64,000 bases of DNA from Deltaproteobacteria bacterium (lineage in GTDB: Bacteria > Desulfobacterota > Desulfomonilia > Desulfomonilales > Desulfomonilaceae). The translations under genes and the position numbers were made by a program. The stretch lies in contig VGSG01000002.1 of assembly GCA_016875095.1 (NCBI GenBank), positions 91,241 to 155,240 on the forward strand, read 5' to 3'. The notes under the pieces are model-generated. The model was not told the origin of the DNA. It saw nothing but the letters and a program-made list of their open reading frames with translations, and did no database searches. Below are positions 24,574 through 32,757 of this stretch, in pieces; position 1 is the stretch's first letter; every line of letters starts with the position of its first letter.

Positions 24574-25608
24574 TTGAGAAGACGAGCCGTCCAATTCGTT
24601 GCCCCGGGTAAAGTCACAGTGGTCGATGAAGCCCTGAAATCCCCCACTCGTGACCAGGTCCTCGTGCAGACGCTCATCTCCGCTATCAGCGCGGGCACCG
24701 AACTCCTCATCTATCGGGGTGAATGGCCCCCAGGTCTCCCCGTGGACGAAAACATTCCCGCGCTCCAGGGAACTTTCCGGTACCCTCTGAAATACGGCTA
24801 CGCGTGCGTGGGCCGGGTGATCAGCGTCGGTTCGAAGGTGGATCCTTCGTGGAAAGGGCAGCTTGTTTTCGCATTCAATCCTCACGAGAGCCATTTCCTG
24901 AGCTACCCGGACAATCTGGCGCCTTTGCCTTTAGATCTCCCGCCGGAACGAGCCGGCCTCTTGCCCAACATGGAGACGGCGGTAGCGCTCGTGATGGACG
25001 GCAGACCGCTTATTGGCGAGCGTGTGGTCGTATTCGGGCAGGGAGTCGTGGGTCTGCTGACCACTGCGCTCCTAGCGAAGTTCTCTCTCGGAGGTTTGTA
25101 TGCGTTGGACCGCTTCGCCCTGCGCCGCGATCGCTCGCTTGCCCTGGGCGCGGATTCCGTATTCGATCCGGGGAATCCCCTTGCCATGGATTCGCTCATG
25201 ACCTTCCTGGAAATGGAACGCGGAGGAGGCGCGGACCTCGCCTACGAGTTGTCCGGTAACACCGCGGCTCTGGACCAGGCCATTTCAGTCACGGGTTTCG
25301 GAGGTCGCGTCGTGGTTGGCTCCTGGTACGGGGCGAAGAGAGCGGACATTGATTTGGGCGGCAAATTCCATCGTAGCCGTATCAAGCTCATCGGCAGTCA
25401 GGTGAGCGCCATTGAACCGGAGTTGACCGGCAGATGGACAAAGAAGCGACGTCTGAACGTGGCCATAGGGATGCTCCGCGAGTTGAACACGGTGGAGCTG
25501 GTCTCGCACCGTTTTCCGGTCGATCGCGCGCATGAAGCTTATGCGCTGCTGGCTCGGAATCCCGGAGACGCCCTTCAGGTTGTTTTTACGTACGAGGGGA
25601 TATTATGA
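24574..25608 (+). CDS. Medium-chain (alcohol) dehydrogenase-like protein
   Basis: A 344-residue MDR-superfamily oxidoreductase. The N-terminal GroES-like domain contains ISAISAGTELLIYRGEWPPG, YPLKYGYACVGRVISVGSKV and VFAFNPHESHFLSY. The Rossmann domain shows VVVFGQGVVGLLTTALLAKF (GxGxxG) and GGADLAYELSGNTAALDQAI. The structural four-Cys zinc loop of classical alcohol dehydrogenases is missing. TTG 24574 has AAGGTGAGGG upstream. It is the first gene of a four-gene cassette and overlaps the next gene by four bases. Substrate unknown; coupling to the PTPS gene suggests a pathway-specific carbonyl or alcohol. Confidence 0.8.
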   Translation: MRRRAVQFVAPGKVTVVDEALKSPTRDQVLVQTLISAISAGTELLIYRGEWPPGLPVDENIPALQGTFRYPLKYGYACVGRVISVGSKVDPSWKGQLVFAFNPHESHFLSYPDNLAPLPLDLPPERAGLLPNMETAVALVMDGRPLIGERVVVFGQGVVGLLTTALLAKFSLGGLYALDRFALRRDRSLALGADSVFDPGNPLAMDSLMTFLEMERGGGADLAYELSGNTAALDQAISVTGFGGRVVVGSWYGAKRADIDLGGKFHRSRIKLIGSQVSAIEPELTGRWTKKRRLNVAIGMLRELNTVELVSHRFPVDRAHEAYALLARNPGDALQVVFTYEGIL

Positions 25609-26009
25609 ATTCAGACCCGACGAATGGAGTGTACGCCGTAGCGGTTGAGCGTGACTTCACCGCCACGCATTTCCTGGTAGGTGGAGACTGGGGTCCGGAG
25701 AACGATCCACACCAGCACTACTACAAGGTCGAAGCGCAGGTGGAAGGGCGCCGTCTGGACCGGCACGGTTACCTTGTTGACATAGTGGAGCTGGAGGCTG
25801 CCCTGGACGATCTTGTAGCCCGATTCCGTAACAGCGCCCTCAACGAGCTGCCCGAGTTCCAGGGTCTTAATCCCAGCATCGAGCATTTCTGCCGGATCAT
25901 ATGCCACAGTCTGCGGGAACGGCTCCACGGCGAGAATCTCTCCGCCCTCACGGTGAAAATCTGGGAAAGCGCCATAGCCTGGGCTTCGTTCCGCCAGGAG
26001 GTTCTTTGA
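25605..26009 (+). CDS. 6-pyruvoyl-tetrahydropterin synthase family protein, Glu in place of catalytic Cys
   Basis: A 134-residue PTPS/QueD-like enzyme. Zinc ligands are visible as ATHFL (first His) and PHQHYYKVEAQVEG (H-x-H). The family's late LVDIVELEAALDDLV and LNPSIEHFCRIICHSL are also present. In QueD a catalytic Cys lies four residues before the H-x-H. Here the sequence is WGPENDPHQH, so that position is Glu. This substitution is the mark of PTPS-III enzymes, which form 6-hydroxymethyl-dihydropterin instead of pyruvoyl- or carboxy-pterin. The gene overlaps its neighbours on both sides by four bases. Exact product unproven. Confidence 0.82.
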   Translation: MNSDPTNGVYAVAVERDFTATHFLVGGDWGPENDPHQHYYKVEAQVEGRRLDRHGYLVDIVELEAALDDLVARFRNSALNELPEFQGLNPSIEHFCRIICHSLRERLHGENLSALTVKIWESAIAWASFRQEVL

Positions 26010-27085
26010 GGATCGGCCTGGTCATCTATGGGAGCCTGAACACGGTGACAGGCGGATTCATCTACGACCGCCGCGTCGTTGAATACTTGAGGGCTCAGGG
26101 CGATACGGTTGAGCTTTTCTCGCTGCCGTGGCGGAGCTATGGCCGTTGCCTAATCCACAATTTCTCGCGCGATTTCTTGCGAGATCTGATCGCGGCTCCT
26201 CTGGATGCGCTCCTCCAGGACGAATTGAACCATCCCTCCCTGGTTTGGCTCAACCGGAAGCTCCGGGACCGGACGCGATATCCGATCATTTCAGTGGTCC
26301 ACCACCTGCGATCCAAAGAAATGAGGCCGGAGTGGCAAAATCGGTATTACCGCTGGATAGAGGGGAATTATCTCCGAACCTGCGACGGCTTCGTCTTCAA
26401 TGGTGAGACCACCCGCGCCACAGTGGAAGAGCTCATAGGCCCGAGCAGATCCTTTGTGGTGGCGTCTCCCGCTCCGAACGTCACCGGACCTCGGCCTTCC
26501 CAGGATGAGATCGTTAGGCGGTCGCATTCACCGGGACCGCTCAGAATCATTTTTGTCGGCAACCTGATTCCCCGCAAGGAGCTCCATACCCTTATCCGAG
26601 GGCTGGTCTCCGTTCCGCACGATCTTTGGCGTCTTGAGGTGGTGGGAAGCCCGGACTACGATGGGTCGTACGCGAAACGTGTCCAGCGCCTTATTGATGA
26701 GCGGCAGGTAGCCCATAACGTGACCATGCGCGGGCGGCTCGACGCCGAGGAGTTGGCCCAGCTCCTGCTCCAAAGCCATGTCTTGGCCGTGCCCTCTTCA
26801 TACGAGGGGTTCGGCTTCGTGTACCTTGAAGGCATGGGATTCGGTCTGCCCGCAATCGGCTCCACCGACGGCGCGGCCCACGAAACCATCACCCACGGTC
26901 GAGATGGCTTTCTGGTCGCGCCGGGCCGGCCCGATGAAGTGGCAATGCGCATACGTGATCTGAGCAAAGACCGAGAACGACTCGCTCAAATGAGCCTTGC
27001 AGCGCTTGAGCGGCACGGCCTGGCCCCGACATGGGAGCAGACCGGGGCGGCTATCAGACAATTCCTGCTGGGCCTGGCGCGCTGA
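26006..27085 (+). CDS. Glycosyltransferase family 4-type (GT-B)
   Basis: A 359-residue GT-B glycosyltransferase. The N-terminal domain starts RIGLVIYGSLNTVTGGFIYD. The nucleotide-sugar-binding half includes IIFVGNLIPRKELHTLIRGL and AVPSSYEGFGFVYLEGMGFG, which carries the E-G-F-G-x-x-x-x-E signature, followed by LPAIGSTDGAAHETI. TTG 26006 has AGGAGG five bases ahead and overlaps the PTPS stop. A longer frame starting at 25901 lies inside the PTPS gene and is not used. The acceptor is unknown; the gene order suggests a small molecule made by the cassette rather than a polysaccharide. Confidence 0.88.
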   Translation: MRIGLVIYGSLNTVTGGFIYDRRVVEYLRAQGDTVELFSLPWRSYGRCLIHNFSRDFLRDLIAAPLDALLQDELNHPSLVWLNRKLRDRTRYPIISVVHHLRSKEMRPEWQNRYYRWIEGNYLRTCDGFVFNGETTRATVEELIGPSRSFVVASPAPNVTGPRPSQDEIVRRSHSPGPLRIIFVGNLIPRKELHTLIRGLVSVPHDLWRLEVVGSPDYDGSYAKRVQRLIDERQVAHNVTMRGRLDAEELAQLLLQSHVLAVPSSYEGFGFVYLEGMGFGLPAIGSTDGAAHETITHGRDGFLVAPGRPDEVAMRIRDLSKDRERLAQMSLAALERHGLAPTWEQTGAAIRQFLLGLAR

Positions 27086-27086
27086 G

Positions 27087-28016
27087 ATGCCCATTCCATC
27101 ACAATATGAATTGACAAGATATCTGGCCTCCAAGAAGACCGTGGACGACCGCGCATTGAATCAAACGGTCATGGGTGAGCTTGCCGAGCGCCTTGCAGCC
27201 ATACCTCCTCCCGAGCCGATCCGGGTTCTGGAAGTGGGCGCGGGCATCGGCGCCATGGTGGAACGCCTCCTGGAATGGGAGATCTTAGATAACGCGATAT
27301 ACACTGCGCTGGACTATGACGCCGGCCTCATCGCGGAGGCCGAGCGTCGGCTGCCCGAATGGGCGCCGGCTTCCGGATTCCAGGCGGTCAGGGAAGGACG
27401 GTCTCAAATTCGACTGCGCCGCGGCAAACAGGATGTTCTGGCGCAATTCGAAATTGCGGATGTGCTCCATTTCATTAAGAGGAAAGAACAGAGAGGCCGC
27501 TGGGACCTGCTCATTGCCAATGCATTTCTCGATCTGATGGATATCCCGTCAGCGCTCCCGGCCCTGTTCGCGCTCTTGCGACCCGGAGGGCTCTTTTATT
27601 TCACCATCAATTTCGATGGCGCTACGATCCTGTTGCCGGAGATCGACCCTCGGCTGGACGACAAGATCGAGCAGCTCTATCACGAGACTATGGATCGACG
27701 GATAATCAACGGGAAACAATCAGGGCATAGCCGGACCGGTCGAAGGCTCTTCAGACAAATTCCGGAAGCAGTCGGCGAGATTCTTGCCGCAGGGGCTTCC
27801 GACTGGGTCGTGCATCCTCGGGATGGGGCTTACCCCGCTGACGAGGCCTATTTCCTCCACTTCATCGTGCACACCATCGGCCAAGCGCTTGAAGGGCATC
27901 CAGCCCTTGCGGGTGAGCGCTTCGCAGACTGGATAGACCGGAGACACGCGCAAATAGAAGCAGGGGAGCTGGTGTATATCGCTCACCAGATCGATTTCCT
28001 GGGGCAGGCGCATTAG
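27087..28016 (+). CDS. SAM-dependent class I methyltransferase
   Basis: A 309-residue protein. IRVLEVGAGIGAMVERLLEW is the SAM-binding motif I (VGAGIG), YTALDYDAGLIAEAERRL holds the acidic residue of motif II, and WDLLIANAFLDLMDIPSALP with LRPGGLFYFTINFDG are the later motifs. The C-terminal part (YPADEAYFLHFIVHTIGQAL) is typical of small-molecule methyltransferases. ATG 27087 lies one base after the glycosyltransferase stop. It is the last gene of the four-gene cassette. Confidence 0.85.
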   Translation: MPIPSQYELTRYLASKKTVDDRALNQTVMGELAERLAAIPPPEPIRVLEVGAGIGAMVERLLEWEILDNAIYTALDYDAGLIAEAERRLPEWAPASGFQAVREGRSQIRLRRGKQDVLAQFEIADVLHFIKRKEQRGRWDLLIANAFLDLMDIPSALPALFALLRPGGLFYFTINFDGATILLPEIDPRLDDKIEQLYHETMDRRIINGKQSGHSRTGRRLFRQIPEAVGEILAAGASDWVVHPRDGAYPADEAYFLHFIVHTIGQALEGHPALAGERFADWIDRRHAQIEAGELVYIAHQIDFLGQAH

Positions 28017-28157
28017 TGGGGCAATACGCCTGTTTCGGCGATGGAAGTGTCGAGTCGGATGGACAGCCGAAAGAATCGTTACCCCTGGAAAGGCTTGCGA
28101 AGTCAGCGCTTCACGGGCATATTCTAACTAGAACACGGCTTATTTGGAGACGAAGGC

Positions 28158-28331
28158 ATGAAATTCTATTCGTTTCAGATTGTAATCGAGAAGGAATCGG
28201 AAGACGAAGGGTATTTCGCGTATAGCCCCACTCTTCCTGGATGCTTCAGCAACGGGAGAACCATCGAAGAAACAAAGCAAAACATCCGGGAAGCCATAGA
28301 ACTACATTTGGGGCCCCTTTACGAGACGTAG
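28158..28331 (+). CDS. HicB-like antitoxin, orphan
   Basis: A 57-residue protein: FYSFQIVIEKESEDEGYFAY then SPTLPGCFSNGRTIEETKQN, ending EAIELHLGPLYET. This is the minimal HicB fold with the S-P-x-L-P-G-C-x-x-x-G motif. No HicA gene is adjacent. The last 13 bases overlap the 3' end of the convergent PIN-domain gene. It may be an orphan antitoxin or act with an unlinked toxin. An AAGGC lies just before the ATG. Confidence 0.65.
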   Translation: MKFYSFQIVIEKESEDEGYFAYSPTLPGCFSNGRTIEETKQNIREAIELHLGPLYET

Positions 28332-28825
28332 TATAGCGTCCTGATATGATTGAAGTTGATTACATCGATGGTTTGGGCTTCGAGCAGGGAGGCGAGAGTG
28401 AAATCAGTGGTGACGACCATGTGCTTGTTGGAAGCCGCGTGCATGATAACAGCGTCAGTGAGACCGCACTTCGCAAAATAAGGGTGTTGGGAGGCCAGCG
28501 TGCTTGGGACGTATTCCTCGGGAACGAGCTTGATTTCTTCGGCAATCTTTGCAAGACACTGCTCACGAGCCGGCTCACCCAGCTGACCGGCGAAGTTGAT
28601 CACCTCCGTAAGGATGTTCAGGGTCGTTACGGTATGCTTGAAGGATCTAATCAGTTGCTGTAGTACTGCAAAATCCTTGAGGGAGAAGCTCTTAGTTCGC
28701 TTGAATTTGCCAACGTAATTGAGATCATATTTTCCTATGAAGTAAAGCAGCAATAAGTTACTGTCGACGAGGGCTGTTCTTTTCCTGCACTGAACGAGTA
28801 AGTCACCTATCTCGAAGAGTTTCAT
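28319..28825 (-). CDS. PIN-domain protein, putative toxin ribonuclease
   Basis: A 168-residue PIN-like protein. The acidic catalytic residues are recognisable in TALVDSNLLLLYFIG (first Asp), ILTEVINF (Glu), CGLTDAVIMHAA (Asp) and MVVTTDFTLASLL (Asp). PIN toxins cleave RNA. The start overlaps the stop of the small upstream gene (ATGA at 28822-28825), as expected of a toxin-antitoxin pair with the antitoxin first. This PIN protein is longer than typical VapC. Confidence 0.75.
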   Translation of the reverse strand: MKLFEIGDLLVQCRKRTALVDSNLLLLYFIGKYDLNYVGKFKRTKSFSLKDFAVLQQLIRSFKHTVTTLNILTEVINFAGQLGEPAREQCLAKIAEEIKLVPEEYVPSTLASQHPYFAKCGLTDAVIMHAASNKHMVVTTDFTLASLLEAQTIDVINFNHIRTLYYVS

Positions 28826-29073
28826 GCAGGCTCTCGCATTCTCATCGAGACCACCTTGCCGGTTTCGGAGTCGACCTTAAATACCTTGTAGACTCTCCGG
28901 ATGCCTAGGTCATCCTCGTCCCAGCCAAGGGTGATAAGCCAATATTTCTCGTCTTCCGACAAGTCCACTTCTTCAAGTCGTGTTCGCGCGATAGGGCCGG
29001 ACATGCGCATGTCCGTGCTAAACCGTTGCAGATATTCCACTGCCTTGCGCGCAGCTTGCATGCCATCGATCAT
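28822..29073 (-). CDS. Small partner of the PIN-domain protein, putative antitoxin
   Basis: An 83-residue protein: MIDGMQAARKAVEYLQRFST, RLEEVDLSEDEKYWLITLGW and RRVYKVFKVDSETGKVVSMR. It has no recognisable DNA-binding domain. Position directly upstream of, and overlapping with, the PIN gene suggests it is the antitoxin. An alternative is a stand-alone NTF2/cystatin-like small protein: the 'W.ItlGw.......r.yKvf.vd..tG.v..m' pattern is like the PepSY-type short domains seen with PIN genes. Confidence 0.6.
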   Translation of the reverse strand: MIDGMQAARKAVEYLQRFSTDMRMSGPIARTRLEEVDLSEDEKYWLITLGWDEDDLGIRRVYKVFKVDSETGKVVSMRMREPA

Positions 29074-29235
29074 CTCTGTTCCTCTCAGTCGTCCTAGGTC
29101 CCTACCACGTCTTCGCCCGGCTTTGAAGCCAGGTGACAGAACTATAAGAAGTCATGTCTTAGGAGTCAACGCCTTCGGGGCTTGATAGCAGCGTCCCAAC
29201 CTCGGAGCCGCTTCCTGAGCGCCGTCAAGCCCAGA

Positions 29236-30744
29236 TCAGATGTGATAGAGCCTTCCGTATTTCTCTCCCAGGTATTGGATCAAGTATTCCGGCTCCAGAT
29301 CTTCACCTGTGACAACCCGCAGCAAGTCCCGGGGCAGGTACCGAGTTCCTTGCGAGTGGATCTTTTCCCTGAGCCATCCCAAGAGTGGGCTGAATTCACC
29401 GCGCTCAAACTGAATTTCCAGGTCTCCGAGATCGATACGTGCCTTGGCAAAGAACTGGGCTCCGTACAGATTGCCCAGGGTATACGTAGGGAAGTATCCG
29501 ATAGAACCGCCCGACCAGTGCACGTCCTGCATCACGCCTTGCGCATAGTCAGGCGGGGTCAGACCCAAGTAAGCGGCCATTTTCTCATTCCACGCGTGAG
29601 GCAAGTCCTCCACGCGCAGGTCGTCTCGCATCAGAGCGACTTCAAGCTCGAACCGCAGCAGAATGTGTAAATTGTACGTGACCTCGTCCGCTTCCACACG
29701 AATGAGATTGGGAGCCACCTCATTCACCGAGAGCAGGAAGTCATCCAAAGCTACCCCCCGCAACGACGCAAACCGCTCCTGCGCCTGGGGATAGAAGTGG
29801 CGCCAGAACGCCCGTGAACGGGCGACCATATTCTCCCAGAGCCGCGATTGTGACTCATTGATGCCCAGGGAGATCGGCCGACACAAGGGCTGGCCCCAGT
29901 AATCCACGGGCAAGCCTTGATGATACATTGCATGGCCCGCCTCGTGGATCACACCGAAAAACGCCGCGTTGAAGTAATGGTCCTGATACCGTGTGGTGAT
30001 ACGCACATCCCCGGGACCGATTCCCGTGGTAAAGGGGTGGGCCGACACATCGAGGCGCCCTGCCGAGAAGTCGAATCCAAGCTGTTCCGCGACCGCGCGG
30101 GCGAAGCGCTCCTGTTCCGCAACAGGAAAGGGCCGGCTCTTCAGCGCGGGATCCGGTTTCTTCGTCGAACCTTTAATGCGATTGAGCAAGTTAACCAGGG
30201 GCTGCTGGAGGCTTTTCAGCACAGGTTGCAGAGCGCTGGTTGTGGCGCCCTGTTCGTAGTCGTCCAGGAGCGCATCGTACCGCTCTTCGTCATAACCGTA
30301 TGCGTCGGCTTGCTGCTTCTTTAGCTCTACGAGTCGTTCCAGATAAGGCTTGAAGGCCGCCCAATCGTTGGCCGGACGGGCACGCTCCCACGCGGCCTCA
30401 CCCTCGGCCGCGGCCCTTGCCAGTTCCACCGCCAGTTTCTCCGGGATCTTGGTCGTCCGCTCATAGAGCCTCTTCCATTCACGGATATTGACCGCTTCGA
30501 TGGTGAGGGGATCGGTCGTATACGCGGAGGTCTCCAGCAACGCGAGCAGTTCGCCGATGCGCGGGTCTGTCCGTCGATTATGGATGAGCCTCGCCAGGAA
30601 CGTTAGCTGATTGATCCGGTGAGCATGGCCCCTGGATGGGATCTGAGTTCGCTGATCCCAGTGGAGCAGGCTCATGGTGGAGGACAGGTATGCGGTCTCC
30701 TTTGCACGCTGGGCAAGTTCGTCATACGCCTCTTGAAGGGTCAT
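29236..30744 (-). CDS. Thermostable carboxypeptidase 1 (M32 family)
   Basis: A 502-residue zinc metallocarboxypeptidase. The M32 active site is complete: VIHEAGHAMYHQGL (HExxH) with the downstream Glu in SLGINESQSRLWENMV. N-terminal SSTMSLLHWDQRTQIP and the DVRITTRYQDHYFNAAFFGV segment are family-typical, as is IRVEADEVTYNLHILLRFEL. Length equals the family norm. The enzyme removes C-terminal residues from peptides in the cytoplasm; it has no signal peptide. AAGGA precedes ATG 30744. It is a stand-alone housekeeping gene. Confidence 0.93.
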   Translation of the reverse strand: MTLQEAYDELAQRAKETAYLSSTMSLLHWDQRTQIPSRGHAHRINQLTFLARLIHNRRTDPRIGELLALLETSAYTTDPLTIEAVNIREWKRLYERTTKIPEKLAVELARAAAEGEAAWERARPANDWAAFKPYLERLVELKKQQADAYGYDEERYDALLDDYEQGATTSALQPVLKSLQQPLVNLLNRIKGSTKKPDPALKSRPFPVAEQERFARAVAEQLGFDFSAGRLDVSAHPFTTGIGPGDVRITTRYQDHYFNAAFFGVIHEAGHAMYHQGLPVDYWGQPLCRPISLGINESQSRLWENMVARSRAFWRHFYPQAQERFASLRGVALDDFLLSVNEVAPNLIRVEADEVTYNLHILLRFELEVALMRDDLRVEDLPHAWNEKMAAYLGLTPPDYAQGVMQDVHWSGGSIGYFPTYTLGNLYGAQFFAKARIDLGDLEIQFERGEFSPLLGWLREKIHSQGTRYLPRDLLRVVTGEDLEPEYLIQYLGEKYGRLYHI

Positions 30745-31215
30745 TGGTCAATCCTTTGATCTGCGTAGGTCTGGAGGGGCCTGGGAACCGCGCGGGCCAG
30801 CGGCTCAACAGGCAGCTCTCATGCCGATCCTATTCCACAGGGGCCTTTTCTGTAAACCATGCGCTCGTGATTTGGTCGAAAGCGCCCTGAGAGTGTGTGC
30901 GGTTTGATGCGAGGAACCTCAGAGCGGTGCGGGGTCAGGGAGGGCTGTCGGCTGGAGAAAAGCTTCTCGCCGGGCCCTGAAGTTCGCATTATTAGGTATC
31001 ACGCTGATATTCAGGCATTATTCATTGAAATATCATTATTAGTCTGATATAATAATATTATAAGACAAAAAAATCAGATCACTTATCCATAATATTGATA
31101 ATTACCGGAAGTTCAAACACGAAAGAGACCATCGACGCTGTCACACGCTCCGCGTCCGGCGCAACGAGCCTCGCGGATTCCCATTGAAGAACGAACGATA
31201 TGTGCGAGGGACATC
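30745..31215. other. Intergenic region with AT-rich island
   Basis: No gene seen. An AT-rich stretch at about 30985-31095 stands out in a GC-rich surrounding and holds the promoter listed at 31025-31053. The rest is featureless. Confidence 0.5.
31025..31053 (+). promoter_or_regulatory. Sigma-70 type promoter ahead of pentapeptide-repeat gene
   Basis: TTGAAA (31025-31030), a 17-base spacer and a perfect TATAAT (31048-31053) within an AT-rich island. Transcripts would have a leader of about 155 bases before ATG 31216. Confidence 0.6.
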
Positions 31216-31776
31216 ATGACTCTTGAGATCACGAATCGCTTCACGCATCAGGTCATTTTTTCCGGCGAGGCCGACACTCTCCGCGAGCTCGTCGAGAGGG
31301 CCGTGGAACTCGGCATCGATCTCTGCGAGGCTAACCTGATGGGCGCGGACCTTCGCGGGGCCCGGCTGGCTTCAGCGCGCCTGAGCAAGGCATACTTGTA
31401 CGGCGCGGACCTGACCGGCGCAGTGCTCGATAACGCGGATCTATTCGACGCGAAGATCACGAAGGCAGTCCTCACGAAGGCGAAGCTGCGCGCCGCTTGT
31501 CTCAGTGACGCGAATCTTTACCGAGCCGATCTCAGTTCTGCGGACCTGACCGGCGCGGATTTGGAACGCGCGGATCTGATCGCGGCGAACCTGTCCGGCG
31601 CGCGCCTCAGGGATGCAAACCTTTCGCGTGCTTACCTGACCAGGACCGATCTGACCGGCGCGGATCTTGCCGGCGCGGATTTCACAGGGGCTGAGCTGAT
31701 CCTGATCCGCGGCCTGAAGGTCGAAGAGCGGGCAGCGGTGTCTCACTCCCGGCATATGTACGGCGGGGCTTACTAG
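31216..31776 (+). CDS. Pentapeptide-repeat protein
   Basis: A 186-residue protein. The first 35 residues (LEITNRFTHQVIFSGEADTL, RELVERAVELGIDL) form a leader shared with the larger pentapeptide protein at 42546-44018. From about residue 38 to 160 it is made of A(D/N)LxxA repeats (ADLTGADLERADLIAANLSG), which fold into a right-handed quadrilateral beta-helix. There is no transmembrane segment. GAGGG lies upstream of the ATG. Pentapeptide proteins include DNA-mimicking gyrase inhibitors and scaffolds, but no specific function can be read here. Confidence 0.88.
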   Translation: MTLEITNRFTHQVIFSGEADTLRELVERAVELGIDLCEANLMGADLRGARLASARLSKAYLYGADLTGAVLDNADLFDAKITKAVLTKAKLRAACLSDANLYRADLSSADLTGADLERADLIAANLSGARLRDANLSRAYLTRTDLTGADLAGADFTGAELILIRGLKVEERAAVSHSRHMYGGAY

Positions 31777-31898
31777 CGGCTGTTTGGTGGTGAATAGGGC
31801 GGGAAAACGCTATCGGTCGGCACTGCGGAGGAAGAGTGCGGATCTGGTGGCTTTGAGCCGCTTCGGGTTCCATTCGGCCGGGAGACGGAAGAGAACCC

Positions 31899-32135
31899 AT
31901 GGAAGGCGAAGACATTCTTCTGTGGTCGAGCTGGATTTCGGCCGTAATTTGGGGTGCGGTTCTCGTCTGGTGTGTGGCGTCGATCGTTATCAAATCCAGA
32001 CGCGAGCGAGAATGGCTTGATAAGTACGTCTCCACGCTGCAGAGCGAACTGGACGAGACCTCGGTCACTTCGTGGGATACGCTCCAAGAACTCCAGCGAA
32101 AAAAGGCGCTGAACCAGAAGCGCGGCAAGTCGTAG
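31899..32135 (+). CDS. Small single-pass membrane protein, unknown
   Basis: A 78-residue protein with one hydrophobic segment near the N-terminus (SWISAVIWGAVLVWCVASIV) followed by a charged helical tail (RREREWLDKYVSTLQSELDE). GGAAGAG lies upstream of the ATG. No family recognised. It may be co-transcribed with the pentapeptide gene 120 bases ahead. Confidence 0.55.
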   Translation: MEGEDILLWSSWISAVIWGAVLVWCVASIVIKSRREREWLDKYVSTLQSELDETSVTSWDTLQELQRKKALNQKRGKS

Positions 32136-32187
32136 GCCGCGTTTGAAACGCCTCGATGGTCCTCCCGCTCGCGGGGCGCTCAGGTCA

Positions 32188-32598
32188 TCATTTGTCCTGA
32201 GTCAGCTCCAGCCAGTACGACGTCACGATTCCCCAAATTGCATTGAAGAGTATGACGAGGACGGGGGTCAGGGTCCCCAGGTCCAGTCCGAGCATTCCCT
32301 TGCCCAGACTGAATGGAAAAACTATGAAAAGCTGGCCGAACGTCGGGCCGATACTGAACAGGAATCCCCTCAGCAAGGGTGACCCCGGCAGGAAGGGGAG
32401 CGAGAAGAGCAAGCCCCACAGCCCTCCCCACACGAGCCGGGGATAGAGCCATCCCGCGGTGAGGGCAGGGGCCATCTTGACGCCCAAGGCCGCGGAAACG
32501 CCGAGCATCCCAAAGAGCCAGGCTGCCAGGCTATTGACCACCGCCCCCACATTCCCGGCCGCATACGTGAGCGAAGCGTGCCTCAAGAGTTTCCACAT
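32188..32598 (-). CDS. Integral membrane protein, unknown
   Basis: A 136-residue protein with about four hydrophobic segments (VGAVVNSLAAWLFGMLGVSA, LVWGGLWGLLFSLPFLPG, FLFSIGPTFGQLFIVFPF, LVILFNAIWGIVTSYWLEL). ATG 32598 with AAGGA upstream is preferred to a start 12 codons earlier. I recognise no named family; the pattern is that of small conserved bacterial membrane proteins. Confidence 0.6.
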   Translation of the reverse strand: MWKLLRHASLTYAAGNVGAVVNSLAAWLFGMLGVSAALGVKMAPALTAGWLYPRLVWGGLWGLLFSLPFLPGSPLLRGFLFSIGPTFGQLFIVFPFSLGKGMLGLDLGTLTPVLVILFNAIWGIVTSYWLELTQDK

Positions 32599-32757
32599 GA
32601 GACTGGTCCTTTCTTGATTCTGATCTCGTACCACGGCGAACCTAAACCCTCGTCACTGAAAAAGACCGAAATTCGATGGTTCAGGAGATCGTTTCCGTGG
32701 TAATTTGAATCCCTCCGGCCGCGCTCCGGGGCCATAGCATTCTCGGAAGGAGTATCC

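Noticed and set aside
25605..26009. Identification as queD (queuosine pathway)
   Set aside because: The catalytic Cys before H-x-H is replaced by Glu, and no queC, queE or queF is nearby.
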